A DNA stretch of 64,000 nt from Enterococcus devriesei (GCF_001885905.1 NZ_JXKM01000004.1:248001-312000), one strand, 5' to 3'; numbered from the stretch's first letter, positions 52,592-61,090 are shown. Made by a program: numbers and translations. The notes: a model not told the origin generated them from the sequence alone.

Positions 52592-53662
52592 TTATTTACC
52601 ATTTTTTGCTTTATCCCATTCTATTTTTAGATATTCTCTCATTGTATTTACTAAATCATCTGTACTACCTTCAACGTTTACTAGGTCATTAGGACTAATT
52701 TTCTCTTTGCCTAAAATTTTTGTACAGCTTTCTACTAGATTCAAAATTTTCTCATTTCTATCGTCTGACTTACTCGGTCCAAAATATAATTTTAGTAAAT
52801 TGGCTTGAGTTTTCACTTTATCGATTAATGCGTCACGTTCTTGTTGTATTTGACTTTTAGACATGTAGCTACTTGCTACTTCAACATTTTCAATTTTTTC
52901 AATTTCAGTTCTATTTTTTTCATCGACTGCGATAACCATCTGCGTTCCGCTATCTAACTCAAGAGAAAGCATTTTATCATAATCCCCTCCTGAATACTCT
53001 TTAAGAACTTTGGCACATCTAATACTATCAAGATTTTTATTCGCCAGACTTATCAAACAGTTATAAATAACTGTTTTTTCTAATTTATCAAATCTATTAT
53101 ACTTATTCAGTGCCTTCAATGAAAATATAACTGAAATATCATCACCCATTGAAATAGGAACAGGATCAAGCACTTTGCTTAGATTTTCCATACTCGAGTT
53201 GCTTCCCCAAGGAATAAAATCCAAGATTACCATTTTTTTAAAGTAGCGTTTTATTTTTTCATGTTCCTGAAAACTTGGTAAAAAAACTAACAATCGAGTA
53301 ATTGACGAAACAAATGTTACTGTTTCTTCTCTCACCTTCTGAATCCAATCAATTCTTGCACTAGCTTTCAAATTAGCATCAATTTGTAGTTGTGTCATCT
53401 TTTTCTCAAAGATTTGTTCATTTTGAGACAACCAATCTTGGAATTTCTGGCGTTCTTTTTCTGACTCATTTTCTGCTTTTATTTGCTTTTCAAATAATTC
53501 TTCTTGTGCAGTATTAGCTATGTCCGCCAACTTCTTGTTTACATGGTAAGTCAATACTACTGAGATAATCACACCAGTAAAAGCTATAGCAGCGGTTATG
53601 AAATTTGAGTTCCAAAATGACGTATTTGTTACATTTTCAAATAGTATTTTAACTTCTTTCAT
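52592..53662 (-). CDS. Single-pass membrane protein with long cytoplasmic helical domain, paralogue A
   Basis: A 356-residue protein of no family known to me. It begins MKEVKILFENVTNTSFWNSN, has one TM segment at about 22-43 (TAAIAFTGVIISVVLTYHV), then a charged coiled-coil (about 50-95) and a helical domain carrying SARIDWIQKVREE, LLKLYFGPS and a C-terminal EYLKIEWDKAKNGK. The N-terminal motif, ARIDWIQ, FGP and the C-terminal LKIEW are shared with the protein at 53881, so the two are paralogues. ATG 53662 follows GGAGT and a terminator-promoter module. A membrane-anchored effector or sensor is plausible but unproven. Confidence 0.7.
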   Translation of the reverse strand: MKEVKILFENVTNTSFWNSNFITAAIAFTGVIISVVLTYHVNKKLADIANTAQEELFEKQIKAENESEKERQKFQDWLSQNEQIFEKKMTQLQIDANLKASARIDWIQKVREETVTFVSSITRLLVFLPSFQEHEKIKRYFKKMVILDFIPWGSNSSMENLSKVLDPVPISMGDDISVIFSLKALNKYNRFDKLEKTVIYNCLISLANKNLDSIRCAKVLKEYSGGDYDKMLSLELDSGTQMVIAVDEKNRTEIEKIENVEVASSYMSKSQIQQERDALIDKVKTQANLLKLYFGPSKSDDRNEKILNLVESCTKILGKEKISPNDLVNVEGSTDDLVNTMREYLKIEWDKAKNGK

Positions 53663-53690
53663 AAAAAAACTCCTTTTATTTTCAGTATAC

Positions 53691-53824
53691 CAAAAAAGCC
53701 CATTAAGCGATGGGCTTCTCATTTATGTTTTCTATATTAATCTAATCATTATTTCATAGCTCAAGGTAATAAAAAATGACTCTATTACACTCACTGACCT
53801 TTTCACAGATCACCAACGCCGATT
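53691..53824. repeat. Long intergenic repeat copy 1 (about 134 bp)
   Basis: Shared with 56194-56328 in direct orientation at roughly 90% identity by eye, from CAAAAAAGCCCAT to CAACGCCGAT. It contains the terminator hairpin GCCCAT...ATGGGC and lies upstream of paralogue A. Confidence 0.85.
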
Positions 53825-53880
53825 ACATACTTTAAATTTTTCATCTAATGTGGGGCAACCGTTCACTCTTGTGCGCGGTT

Positions 53881-54540
53881 CTATTTTAATGTTTCAAGTT
53901 GCTTCATTTTATTTTCATTTAGTCTAGTTTCCTTTTCAGCTATTAAGTCTTCCAATTCTTTTTTCTTAGGATTGTCCAATTGCTTTTGCTTCGCTTCTTC
54001 ATCCGTTAGCGATAAATTAGCACGTTTCCATTCAATCTTTAAATAGTAATTAAGAAAGTCACGATAAATAATAAATTGATCTTGAAGGTCTGTCATATAT
54101 TCAAAGCCCATTCCTTGGTTTTGAACAGCTTCTTCAGTAATCAAATCCGCAAACTTAAGAATACTTTGATTCAAATTGTCCTCATCCGGTCCAAACATAA
54201 TCCCTAATTGTATTGCATCTTCTCTCAACTTCTGTCTTTTTATATTAAGGCTCTCCATACTCTCGTTTCCTGTTTGATTATTTACATCAAAATGAGAAAG
54301 TAGATTATACGAGCTAGATATGAAAGAAGATAGTTTCCCTCTAGTAACTTGAATCCAATCAATTCTAGATCGAGCTGTTATGTCTGCATCAATTTTCCTC
54401 TTATTCCATTTTCCAGTCTGAAGTATCCCAATAAACGAGATTATTGCAGCTACTGCAGCTAAAAATGAGGTTAAAATTTGCGGACCACTCCACTCTGATG
54501 ATTTTGAAACATTTTCAAATAGAATTTTTATCACAGGCAT
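53881..54540 (-). CDS. Single-pass membrane protein, paralogue B
   Basis: A 219-residue shorter relative of the protein at 52592. It starts MPVIKILFENVSKSSEWSGP, has a TM segment at about 22-42 (LTSFLAAVAAIISFIGILQT), then ARSRIDWIQVTRGKLSSFISS, LGIMFGPDED, LNYYLKIEWKRANLS and a Lys/Glu-rich coiled tail. ATG 54540 follows AAAAGGATG and a terminator-promoter module. The pair with a common N-terminal motif but different lengths suggests either a two-component complex or duplicated, diverged effectors. Function unknown. Confidence 0.7.
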   Translation of the reverse strand: MPVIKILFENVSKSSEWSGPQILTSFLAAVAAIISFIGILQTGKWNKRKIDADITARSRIDWIQVTRGKLSSFISSSYNLLSHFDVNNQTGNESMESLNIKRQKLREDAIQLGIMFGPDEDNLNQSILKFADLITEEAVQNQGMGFEYMTDLQDQFIIYRDFLNYYLKIEWKRANLSLTDEEAKQKQLDNPKKKELEDLIAEKETRLNENKMKQLETLK

Positions 54541-54575
54541 CTTTAACATCCTTTTTATATTTAGTATACCAAAAA

Positions 54576-54595
54576 AGCCCATCACTAGGATGAGC
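54576..54595 (-). terminator. Module hairpin upstream of paralogue B
   Basis: GCTCATC...GATGGGC on the - strand is followed by TTTTTT and then GGTATACT, a -10-like box that serves paralogue B. It is one of several copies of this module in the element. Confidence 0.6.
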
Positions 54596-54637
54596 CAAGT
54601 AAATACAAAATTAATTGTATTTACTTTGTGGATAGTT

Positions 54638-55741
54638 TTATTCATTCCATTTGTATCTTACTTTTAAAGAATTTAGCTTATCAAATCCTATTACCTTCTC
54701 TTTTTGTAATCGTCCTACAACAATTCCTGGATGTATACCTATGTTATCAGCAAATACCCTGACAGATTCATATGTGAATGTCCCTTTTCTTAGAAATACG
54801 GATAATTTTTGTGGAGGTATAAGGGTATCTGCTGCCCATTTATCAGAAAAAATCTCCTCTTCACTTTCTTTATAGGCTTTTACGAAAGTATAAAATGGCT
54901 TCTTATTATGAAATAATATATGAGATAGCTCGTGAAAAAAAGTAAACCACAAATGATCATTCTGCTTATATCTTAAGCTCAGTTGAATTGCAGCTTTAGG
55001 ATATGGGCTTAACCATCGAGTTAATCCACAAACTTTACTTCCCTTTATCTCAGGAACTAATACAACCGCCACACCAAAACTTGATGCAACTTCTTTCAAT
55101 CTAGGGATAAATATGCTTGGATCAGTTACCAGAGTCAAACTTCGTAACTCTTCTATACTCTTTAGCGCAGTTTCTTTAGAAAAATCTTTTGTATCAATTT
55201 TCCTAATTTCATTATCTCCTATTTGTACCCACGTCTTTAAGGCATATTTATTTACTTCTCCTTGATTAACGGAAAGTCGAAATGCTCCAGCTAATAATTC
55301 ATCACTGTCCATATTTTTTTTCATTATTTCAAAAGATGAATAGCCAAAAAATTTCAGTAATTGCTTCACTTTTTCCTTAGCATCACGAATTTTGGGAACA
55401 TATCCTAATTTAACTAATTCATTGTAAGGAAAATGACTAACCCATTCTACTTGTCCATCGAGAAGTTCTTCTTGTTTTTTTTCTTCTATATATTCTTGAT
55501 AGTTTTTTTCTAAACTATTCCAAAATGATGATGGTATGTCTAAGATGTAATCTAACTTAAGAGCTAATTCTGAAGTGATTACTGCTTTACCATTAATAAT
55601 ATTTGATAAATGTTTATAACTAATATCTAACCTCTCAGCCAATTGTACTTGCGTATAATCCATATTCGCAAGAGTTTCTTTTAATGTTTCTCCTGGAGCT
55701 GTCACATAATCTGGTTTAACTTCATATTTCCTAATTCCCAT
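54638..55741 (-). CDS. HigA-type antitoxin with ImmA/IrrE metallopeptidase domain
   Basis: A 367-residue protein with an N-terminal HTH (about 15-75: GETLKETLANMDYTQVQLAERLDISYKHLSNIINGK) of the HigA class and a C-terminal ImmA/IrrE zinc-peptidase domain with the motif FFHELSHILFH near 265-275 and the trailing EEIFSDKWAADTLIPP. ATG 55741 fits AAGGAGA and lies within the end of the toxin gene, so toxin and antitoxin are translationally coupled. Besides neutralising HigB, the peptidase could cut repressors or partner proteins. The fused layout is known in HigA-ImmA antitoxins. Confidence 0.85.
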   Translation of the reverse strand: MGIRKYEVKPDYVTAPGETLKETLANMDYTQVQLAERLDISYKHLSNIINGKAVITSELALKLDYILDIPSSFWNSLEKNYQEYIEEKKQEELLDGQVEWVSHFPYNELVKLGYVPKIRDAKEKVKQLLKFFGYSSFEIMKKNMDSDELLAGAFRLSVNQGEVNKYALKTWVQIGDNEIRKIDTKDFSKETALKSIEELRSLTLVTDPSIFIPRLKEVASSFGVAVVLVPEIKGSKVCGLTRWLSPYPKAAIQLSLRYKQNDHLWFTFFHELSHILFHNKKPFYTFVKAYKESEEEIFSDKWAADTLIPPQKLSVFLRKGTFTYESVRVFADNIGIHPGIVVGRLQKEKVIGFDKLNSLKVRYKWNE

Positions 55742-56060
55742 GATAATCCACAATCTCCTTTACTAGGATAATAACTGCCAATTCCTTCTCCAATGTTAAT
55801 TCTTCATCACTAGTATACGCCTCGAAGACCAATCGCCAATTTCCTGTAATCATTACTGAGAAACAATTTTTATATTTTCCTGAAAGCTGATGTAGCTTTT
55901 GTGGAGGTACATGGCTTATATCTTTTAAATTATTCGCAGCACGGAATTCAGTGATTCTTTGCTTCACTTTTTTTGCGATAACATCACCATATTCCTTTCG
56001 AATATTTTTTTCTTTAGAAAGTATTTTACTCATCTTTTGGGTCGAGCCGTACACATCCAT
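55731..56060 (-). CDS. HigB-type RNase toxin
   Basis: A 109-residue RelE/HigB-fold protein beginning MDVYGSTQKMSKILSKEKNI, with the family core PPQKLHQLSGKYKNCFSVMITGNWRLVFEAY and a C-terminal VIILVKEIVDYHGN. HigB toxins cleave mRNA on the ribosome. The order toxin before antitoxin and the 11-bp overlap are those of higBA. ATG 56060 follows AAGGAG. It probably stabilises the element or acts during phage attack. Confidence 0.85.
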   Translation of the reverse strand: MDVYGSTQKMSKILSKEKNIRKEYGDVIAKKVKQRITEFRAANNLKDISHVPPQKLHQLSGKYKNCFSVMITGNWRLVFEAYTSDEELTLEKELAVIILVKEIVDYHGN

Positions 56061-56193
56061 AAAAAACTCCTTAACCTTTTTGGTTAACAACTTTACATAT
56101 AATATAGCACATAGAACCATTAATCAAGATTTTTTTGCCTAGAATTACTAAAATATTAAAAAATTATTTTGTTTTAATACCAATATTGAAATA

Positions 56194-56328
56194 CAAAAAA
56201 GCCCATCACTAAGATGAGCTTCTCATTTATGTTTTCTATCTTAATCTAGTCATTATTTCACAGCTCAAGGTAATAAGAAATGACTCTATTACACTCACAG
56301 ACCTTTTCACAGACCATCAACGCCGATA
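56194..56328. repeat. Long intergenic repeat copy 2 (about 135 bp)
   Basis: Second copy of the repeat at 53691-53824. Here it lies between the multi-pass membrane gene and higB. The hairpin is kept (GCTCATC...GATGGGC) but the TATACT box after it is lost. Confidence 0.85.
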
Positions 56329-56339
56329 TTTTTTATTTG

Positions 56340-57029
56340 CTACAATATTTTATTAAGAGTTAATAGTAAGCCTAAGATTGATGCCACAATAGCTAAGAAG
56401 CCCGTTATTATTTTGTTTATAAATGACAACTTTGCTTCTACTGTAGAAAAGTCTTTGCCTTCATCCTTCACTATCCAAAATGCAAGAGCCCTCAATTTTC
56501 CAATAGTTACTTTAAATAAGGAATAAACAGCTTTCGTAAAAACAAAAGAAAAAATATAGACATCAATAATCATTGTCGAAAAAATGAGATTAGGAGATAC
56601 AGCCCTTTTTACCTCTATGGATTTCAGCCCTCTTTTTAAAACACCAACATTTACTATAATAAATATAATCATTGCCAGATACAACATAACTCTTATTAGA
56701 TTCTTGTTGCCTTTACCTATGCCTCCAACTAAATATAAATACATACAAAATAATGGCAGACCCATCATCATCCCTGTAATAGAGAGAATATTTTGCAAGT
56801 CTTCATAATTTAATTTTAAAGAGCTAATATAATTTAGCAAAAAAATGATTGCTATCAAAAGCGGAATAGCTAGTATAAAAGAAAACGTCATTATGAACCA
56901 GTTTCTTTCTATTGATTCCTTTAATGTGTCGTACACATTTTTGACTTTTAAAAGAAAACGTCCCTTTAGACTTCCCCTTGGCTTGTTCATCTGATCCACC
57001 CATAAACCGACAATTTTTCTCTGTTTCAT
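56340..57029 (-). CDS. Multi-pass membrane protein of unknown function
   Basis: A 229-residue protein with about five TM segments (near 44-68, 80-102, 110-130, 140-165 and 200-225) and a basic N-terminal cytoplasmic tail (MKQRKIVGLWVDQMNKPRGS). No enzyme motif or family is recognised. ATG 57029 follows AAAGGAGT and a GGTATACT promoter module. Its place next to a toxin-antitoxin pair in the accessory arm suggests a maintenance or defence role, but nothing in the sequence proves it. Confidence 0.65.
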   Translation of the reverse strand: MKQRKIVGLWVDQMNKPRGSLKGRFLLKVKNVYDTLKESIERNWFIMTFSFILAIPLLIAIIFLLNYISSLKLNYEDLQNILSITGMMMGLPLFCMYLYLVGGIGKGNKNLIRVMLYLAMIIFIIVNVGVLKRGLKSIEVKRAVSPNLIFSTMIIDVYIFSFVFTKAVYSLFKVTIGKLRALAFWIVKDEGKDFSTVEAKLSFINKIITGFLAIVASILGLLLTLNKIL

Positions 57030-57095
57030 TGAATAACTCCTTTTATTTATTAGTATACCTAAAAAGCACATCACAAGGATGAACTTCATCCGCAT

Positions 57096-57368
57096 TCAAT
57101 ACGTTTCAAATATCTGAGGAACAACAACATCCAACTTTAATAACTCATCTTCTGAAAGCAGCTTCCCATCTTTTCTAAAAACACTAATACGCCGCTGTTC
57201 TTTTTCAAGCGTATAGTTTTCTGTTACATACCTAGCTCGCTGATCGTTCAAAAAATTCTTTATAAAGATTGAGCGTAATTGACTGATTGACAAGCCATTT
57301 TCCCCTTGATTAAAAAATGCAGACTCATAAAAGTACACGCGTCCATCATTTGAAAGTGTTCCCCGCAT
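57096..57368 (-). CDS. Hypothetical 90-aa protein
   Basis: Begins MRGTLSNDGRVYFYESAFFN behind AGAGGGG. Beta-rich start, basic middle (ARYVTENYTLEKEQRRISVF) and acidic end (LLSEDELLKLDVVVPQIFETY). No family recognised. A GGTATACT box with a degenerate hairpin stands upstream. The multi-pass membrane gene follows in the same direction after about 65 bp that contain another promoter module. Confidence 0.55.
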   Translation of the reverse strand: MRGTLSNDGRVYFYESAFFNQGENGLSISQLRSIFIKNFLNDQRARYVTENYTLEKEQRRISVFRKDGKLLSEDELLKLDVVVPQIFETY

Positions 57369-57961
57369 CGGATTCCCCTCTTTTTAGTTAATGAGACCAG
57401 TATACCAAAAAAACCACCAAGCGATGGGCTTCTTATAATAAGCATCTGTCCAAAATTGGATACATCTTTTTAGGTGACTACTCCCACTAGTGAATACAGG
57501 ATTATTGGCTTATTGGTTTGTTTTCGTTCACTATAAAAGGCTTGCACAAAAATATGCAGACTTATTTTATAACTTCTTTTCCCTTTTTTAGGACGGAAGA
57601 AATAGCAGGAAACTTCCAACTTCTGTTCTACTACCGACGAAATTCGTTGCCACAAGTGGCAATCCTTCTTAATTGTGGTCGCTTTGAACGGCTGATTTTT
57701 CTAAAGTAGCTTTTCGTGACTTTAGATCATTGGAGCACATTAATCAGATAACGCAAGTTAAGGACTGGTAAATTTTTTTCTCTCCTGTATACAATAAAAA
57801 AGCTCCGGATTCCCCGAAGAACACGTGTATAGCTGTAAACACCAAAATATAATAGAATTAGATTAGCATCAACCAATTAGCTATATGCGATGATACTTAA
57901 AGCATCATAAGACTCCAAAAAACGTAGTATTTTGAAGGTGGAATTTATTTCAGAATCTCCA
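57369..57961. other. Gene-poor gap inside the element
   Basis: About 590 bp, A/T-rich. I find no frame with a ribosome binding site. It holds the promoter module of the 90-aa gene near 57400-57430 and otherwise unexplained sequence, possibly the relic of a deleted gene. Confidence 0.5.
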
Positions 57962-58311
57962 TCACCCCTTACCAGTTTCTAACCTCATGATTATTAACTC
58001 TAGCTCATTACAGAACTGCTGAATAGTCTTCTTAGATTCCTGAAAAATCAAGTCACGACCAACAAATAAGCGATCCGATATCTCTTCTATAAGGATAAAT
58101 ACACCATTCAATCCAAAGGTCGTATAGCCTTGTGGTGTGTGTTCGCCGGTAAGTACAACAGACTATTCTGAATAGATGGCTTGTCAATCAAAGCCAGTTC
58201 GTTTTCTTCTTTCATTAATTTTTGATATTTCACATCTTTTAGATACGGTTGACGGTTCTCATTAATCGCAAGTTTTACGGTAGCTTTAATTAGCGAGTTT
58301 TTTACATCCAA
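57962..58311 (-). pseudogene. Probable frameshifted small phage-type gene
   Basis: From ATG 58311 the frame (MDVKNSLIKATVKLAINENR ... LALIDKPSIQNS) closes at 58108. A second frame, one base off, stays open from about 58155 to the stop at 57962 and looks like protein (VVLTGEHTPQGYTTFG, then ILIEEISDRLFVGRDLIFQE, then FCNELELIIMRLETGKG), with no start site of its own. A lost base near 58155-58160 would join the two into a product of about 115 residues. Two overlapping genes or programmed frameshifting are alternatives. Confidence 0.5.
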
Positions 58312-58535
58312 TGAATGGATTTTGTTGTTTCTTCTGCATTCTTTTCCGCCAATGCTGCAATCGCTGATACTATCCCATTTAATTGATCTAAATCAGAAGG
58401 CTTTACATCGGCTGCTAGTGGAAAATAGTATAGAAGCGTTTGTAGCCCCTTTAATGCTGATGAAATATTTACCGATTGGATAATTAAATCTGTATAGTCT
58501 TTTCTATCAATTTGTTTTTCCATTTGTTTACTCAT
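58302..58535 (-). CDS. Small acidic helical protein, 77 aa
   Basis: Begins MSKQMEKQIDRKDYTDLIIQ and overlaps the next gene by 10 bp. An amphipathic helical protein (SALKGLQTLLYYFPLA, then IVSAIAALAEKNAEETT) without known family. The start could also be the ATG at 58523; AGAAGG upstream fits either poorly. It belongs to the leftward early-type operon of the element. Confidence 0.55.
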   Translation of the reverse strand: MSKQMEKQIDRKDYTDLIIQSVNISSALKGLQTLLYYFPLAADVKPSDLDQLNGIVSAIAALAEKNAEETTKSIHWM

Positions 58536-58612
58536 CCTTCTACAACTTATTTTTGAACAAAATTATCTTGTTCACAAAATAAGTAGTCAGTTTTATGCAA
58601 AAATATTCCAAA

Positions 58613-58798
58613 TTATTTTTTTAATTTCCATTCGTTCTTTAGTACATTATTCCTTAAATCATATTCATAAAAATCGTATCGCATAAATAGAGCAACAATT
58701 GTACTGATGAATATTGCCGCCTTCCACTTTGTTGGTAACATTGTCATTACTCCGCCTAATAAAGTAGCGGCTAAGATTAGATTAATTCGTTTATTCAT
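58613..58798 (-). CDS. Small membrane protein, 61 aa
   Basis: Begins MNKRINLILAATLLGGVMTM, with two hydrophobic segments (5-22 and 27-40) and a charged C-terminus (YEYDLRNNVLKNEWKLKK). GGATGGAG precedes the ATG. No family recognised. Confidence 0.5.
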   Translation of the reverse strand: MNKRINLILAATLLGGVMTMLPTKWKAAIFISTIVALFMRYDFYEYDLRNNVLKNEWKLKK

Positions 58799-58940
58799 CG
58801 TTTACGCTCCATCCTGTTTTATGGTAGAATTGGAGGTAATAGAAGGCTTTATAAGCCCTTCGTTCTGCCTTTTGCTGATTCTCGCCAAAGAATTTGACAG
58901 CAAAGGCTTTTTTTATTTTTTCCATTCATTTTTAGTGCCC

Positions 58941-59365
58941 CTAGTCCATTTTCCCTAATAATCGCTTAAATCCCTCAAGCTGGGCTAAATCCACCTCTAG
59001 CTCACCATTCTCACAACGTTGAATAATATCACTCAAAACACCTTGCGGAACTGCTACCAGACCATCGATTATCTGAAACATTGAATCATCATAGGGTGTG
59101 TACAAAGGATGATAGACACCTTTTATTTCAGGAATGCTATGGTGAGGATCGGCATAATTTCTCATTTCAAAGTAACTAACTACTTGATTCAATTCATCTG
59201 GACTGTAATCTTTGCCATCCATCTTTTGAATGACTCTATCAATGATCCTTTGGGATACGTACCAAATACCAGCTTGTTGTAAACTTCGTCTTTCGTTACA
59301 TTGAAACCTTGTTGAAGCATAAAACGATATGATTGTTCTACTAATGGTGGGTAAATAATATTCAA
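58941..59365 (-). pseudogene. Frameshifted conserved element gene
   Basis: TTG 59365 with GGAGG seven bases upstream opens MNIIYPPLVEQSYRFMLQQG and runs to ...VYNKLVFGTYPK, then leaves frame. The continuation (RIIDRVIQKMDGKDYSPDEL, then NQVVSYFEMRNYADPHHSIP, to GFKRLLGKMD) is one base off and ends at 58941. Restoring one A in the run at 59249-59251 joins both halves into about 141 residues. The 93-aa frame starting at 59222 is therefore the tail of a broken gene. Function unknown. Confidence 0.65.
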
Positions 59366-59489
59366 TTTAATTCCTCCTACTCGACCGAAAATTCGGTTTA
59401 GTAACCTTTAACGACTGACAATTGACTTCTGTGACGTTTCAACTTATGTGCTCCGTTTCCGGAATTTCCTTCGCCCCACGCTAGGAATT

Positions 59490-59788
59490 TTATTTTGCAT
59501 TGTCTCTTAAAAAACGATCAGCTTCTTGTTTGCTGATGCGCTCGTAACCATCAATCAACACTACCTTAATTAAGCTGCTCTTAATGAGCTTTTTAAGTGT
59601 GTTGTAACTTGTTGACAGATACACTTTGCCGCTTGTGTGTAATTCATCGCTACAGGTTGTTCTAACTGCTTTTTGTATTCGTCAATAAAAATGATAGCTT
59701 GCTGTTTCCCTTCCGCTGCTGCCGCTTCTTTTACCATCTCACGCAATGCCGGTGATAGGTCTAATTCATCAATACTCAACTTTGCCAT
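59490..59788 (-). pseudogene. Frameshifted excisionase-like gene
   Basis: The frame from ATG 59788 (MAKLSIDELDLSPALREMVK ... MNYTQAAK) shifts after AAAG near 59625-59627. One base off it continues VYLSTSYNTLKKLIKSSLIK, then VVLIDGYERISKQEADRFLR, the helix-turn-helix of excisionase-like DNA-binding proteins, ending at 59490. A single lost A explains the break, giving about 100 residues when restored. It lies between the element's regulatory genes and its accessory arm. Confidence 0.7.
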
Positions 59789-59876
59789 TTGTTTCACCTT
59801 CTTCATTGGAAAATATGAGTTTATTTTCTTTTGGGTATAAATACCTTAGAACAATAGTTCAACAATAATTATTAAA

Positions 59877-60185
59877 CTATCTAGCTTCATTACTAGGCTT
59901 AGAATTGATTTGTGCCCGTCTAAGTTTCTTCATTCGATCAGATGCTGCTTTTCGTTGTTCATCAGTCATCGTGTTCTTTCGTTTTGAACTTATGGAGACT
60001 GTTCCGATAATTTCACCTTCTAACAATGCAATTATCCCGTTCTCTTCAACTATCTTCCTTGTCGGGTTTACTAAGTCTTGCCATTTGCGATTGAGAACAG
60101 GAACATCACCATAGTAATGCCATTCATTTAATTCACGTTCTAGGCTGATAATAACTTCCTGTTCTTCTCTTGGTACGTAAGCCAC
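59877..60185 (-). CDS. Phage-type hypothetical protein, 102 aa
   Basis: GTG 60185 follows CAGGGGGT and gives MAYVPREEQEVIISLERELN. The C-terminal part (TMTDEQRKAASDRMKKLRRAQI) is basic and helical, like small nucleic-acid-associated phage proteins that often follow antirepressors. No firm family. It starts 4 bp after the antirepressor stop codon, in the same operon. Confidence 0.55.
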   Translation of the reverse strand: MAYVPREEQEVIISLERELNEWHYYGDVPVLNRKWQDLVNPTRKIVEENGIIALLEGEIIGTVSISSKRKNTMTDEQRKAASDRMKKLRRAQINSKPSNEAR

Positions 60186-60188
60186 TTC

Positions 60189-60863
60189 TTATACCCCCTG
60201 TTCAACTTTCTCAGGTGTTTTGAGAGTCGTCTGATAAACAACTACACCGACATTCAAAATTAGCTTAATGTCATCATATGAGTATCCAAGTTGTATTAAT
60301 CCTGTTACTAATGACTCGATTTGATTAACAGCAGCCTGTTCCTTTGTAGTAAGAAAATCGAGCGGTGTAGCTTTCGGCTTGGCACCTCTAGCATCGCGTA
60401 GCTGCTTAGTATTGAAACCCAACGCCTTCTTGTATACCAAATCAGTGAAGTGTTTATAAAAATGACCACTGAACCCCACTTCTTTAATTGCATCAGTTAG
60501 TGACACACGTATCGCTTTACCTTTCGCACGTTCTAAACGCCTTGTCATCAACTCTGCTTCCATCTCATAGAATTGTTTGACCAATTCCGTTTTAAATTCA
60601 ACTACCTTAGCTGTATTATCTAAAAATGTAATAAGTAAAGTAGCTTGTTGCTGGTTAAGATGATAAAATTTTGCCTTTTGACCACTTGGCATAGCTCGGA
60701 TTTCAAATCCGACCCTTCCAAAGATTTCTAGCCGATCTTGATGGGTACGAATTAAGCGAGTCACACTGTCACGACTATTTCCAGAAAACTCCGCTATGAC
60801 TTCATCTGTAGTAAATGGTTCACTATTTAAATCTTCGGATTTAATAAATACTAATTCCTGCAT
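60189..60863 (-). CDS. Rha-family phage regulatory protein (antirepressor-like)
   Basis: A 224-residue protein with the Rha-type N-terminal domain (FTTDEVIAEFSGNSRDSVTRLIRTHQDRLEIFGRVGFE near 18-55, then KFYHLNQQQATLLITFLDNTAKVVEFKTELVKQFYEME) that defines phage Rha regulators. The C-terminal part (about 115-200) resembles domains attached to antirepressors. Second gene of the leftward early operon behind the Cro-like gene. Confidence 0.8.
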   Translation of the reverse strand: MQELVFIKSEDLNSEPFTTDEVIAEFSGNSRDSVTRLIRTHQDRLEIFGRVGFEIRAMPSGQKAKFYHLNQQQATLLITFLDNTAKVVEFKTELVKQFYEMEAELMTRRLERAKGKAIRVSLTDAIKEVGFSGHFYKHFTDLVYKKALGFNTKQLRDARGAKPKATPLDFLTTKEQAAVNQIESLVTGLIQLGYSYDDIKLILNVGVVVYQTTLKTPEKVEQGV

Positions 60864-60866
60864 CTC

Positions 60867-61076
60867 TTACCCCTCCTTATAAATCTTTTCGTTGACTAGC
60901 CAATCAACCAATTTCTTGTAGACAGTTTTGCGGACTAATAGAAGTTGTTCATTTTCTATTAGTCCAAGTGTCTTGGCTGAAATACCCATCTCACAAGCTG
61001 CAGCTCCTAACGTAATAGTCTTACGTGCACGTCGCTCACGAGGCTTAGCAGCCATTTCTGAATCAAGTTCAAACAT
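60867..61076 (-). CDS. Small Cro-like regulator, 69 aa
   Basis: The short basic protein (AAKPRERRARKTITLGAAAC, then EMGISAKTLGLIENEQLLLV) has a helix-turn-helix-like centre. It is the first gene transcribed leftward from the operator region, divergent from the CI-like repressor, the position of cro in phage switches. The fold assignment is moderately certain. Confidence 0.6.
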   Translation of the reverse strand: MFELDSEMAAKPRERRARKTITLGAAACEMGISAKTLGLIENEQLLLVRKTVYKKLVDWLVNEKIYKEG

Positions 61077-61090
61077 CTAATCACCTCTTT

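Noticed and set aside
57470-57709. Overlapping 61-63-aa frames on both strands in the gene-poor gap
   Set aside because: Neither has a ribosome binding site or coding-like composition.
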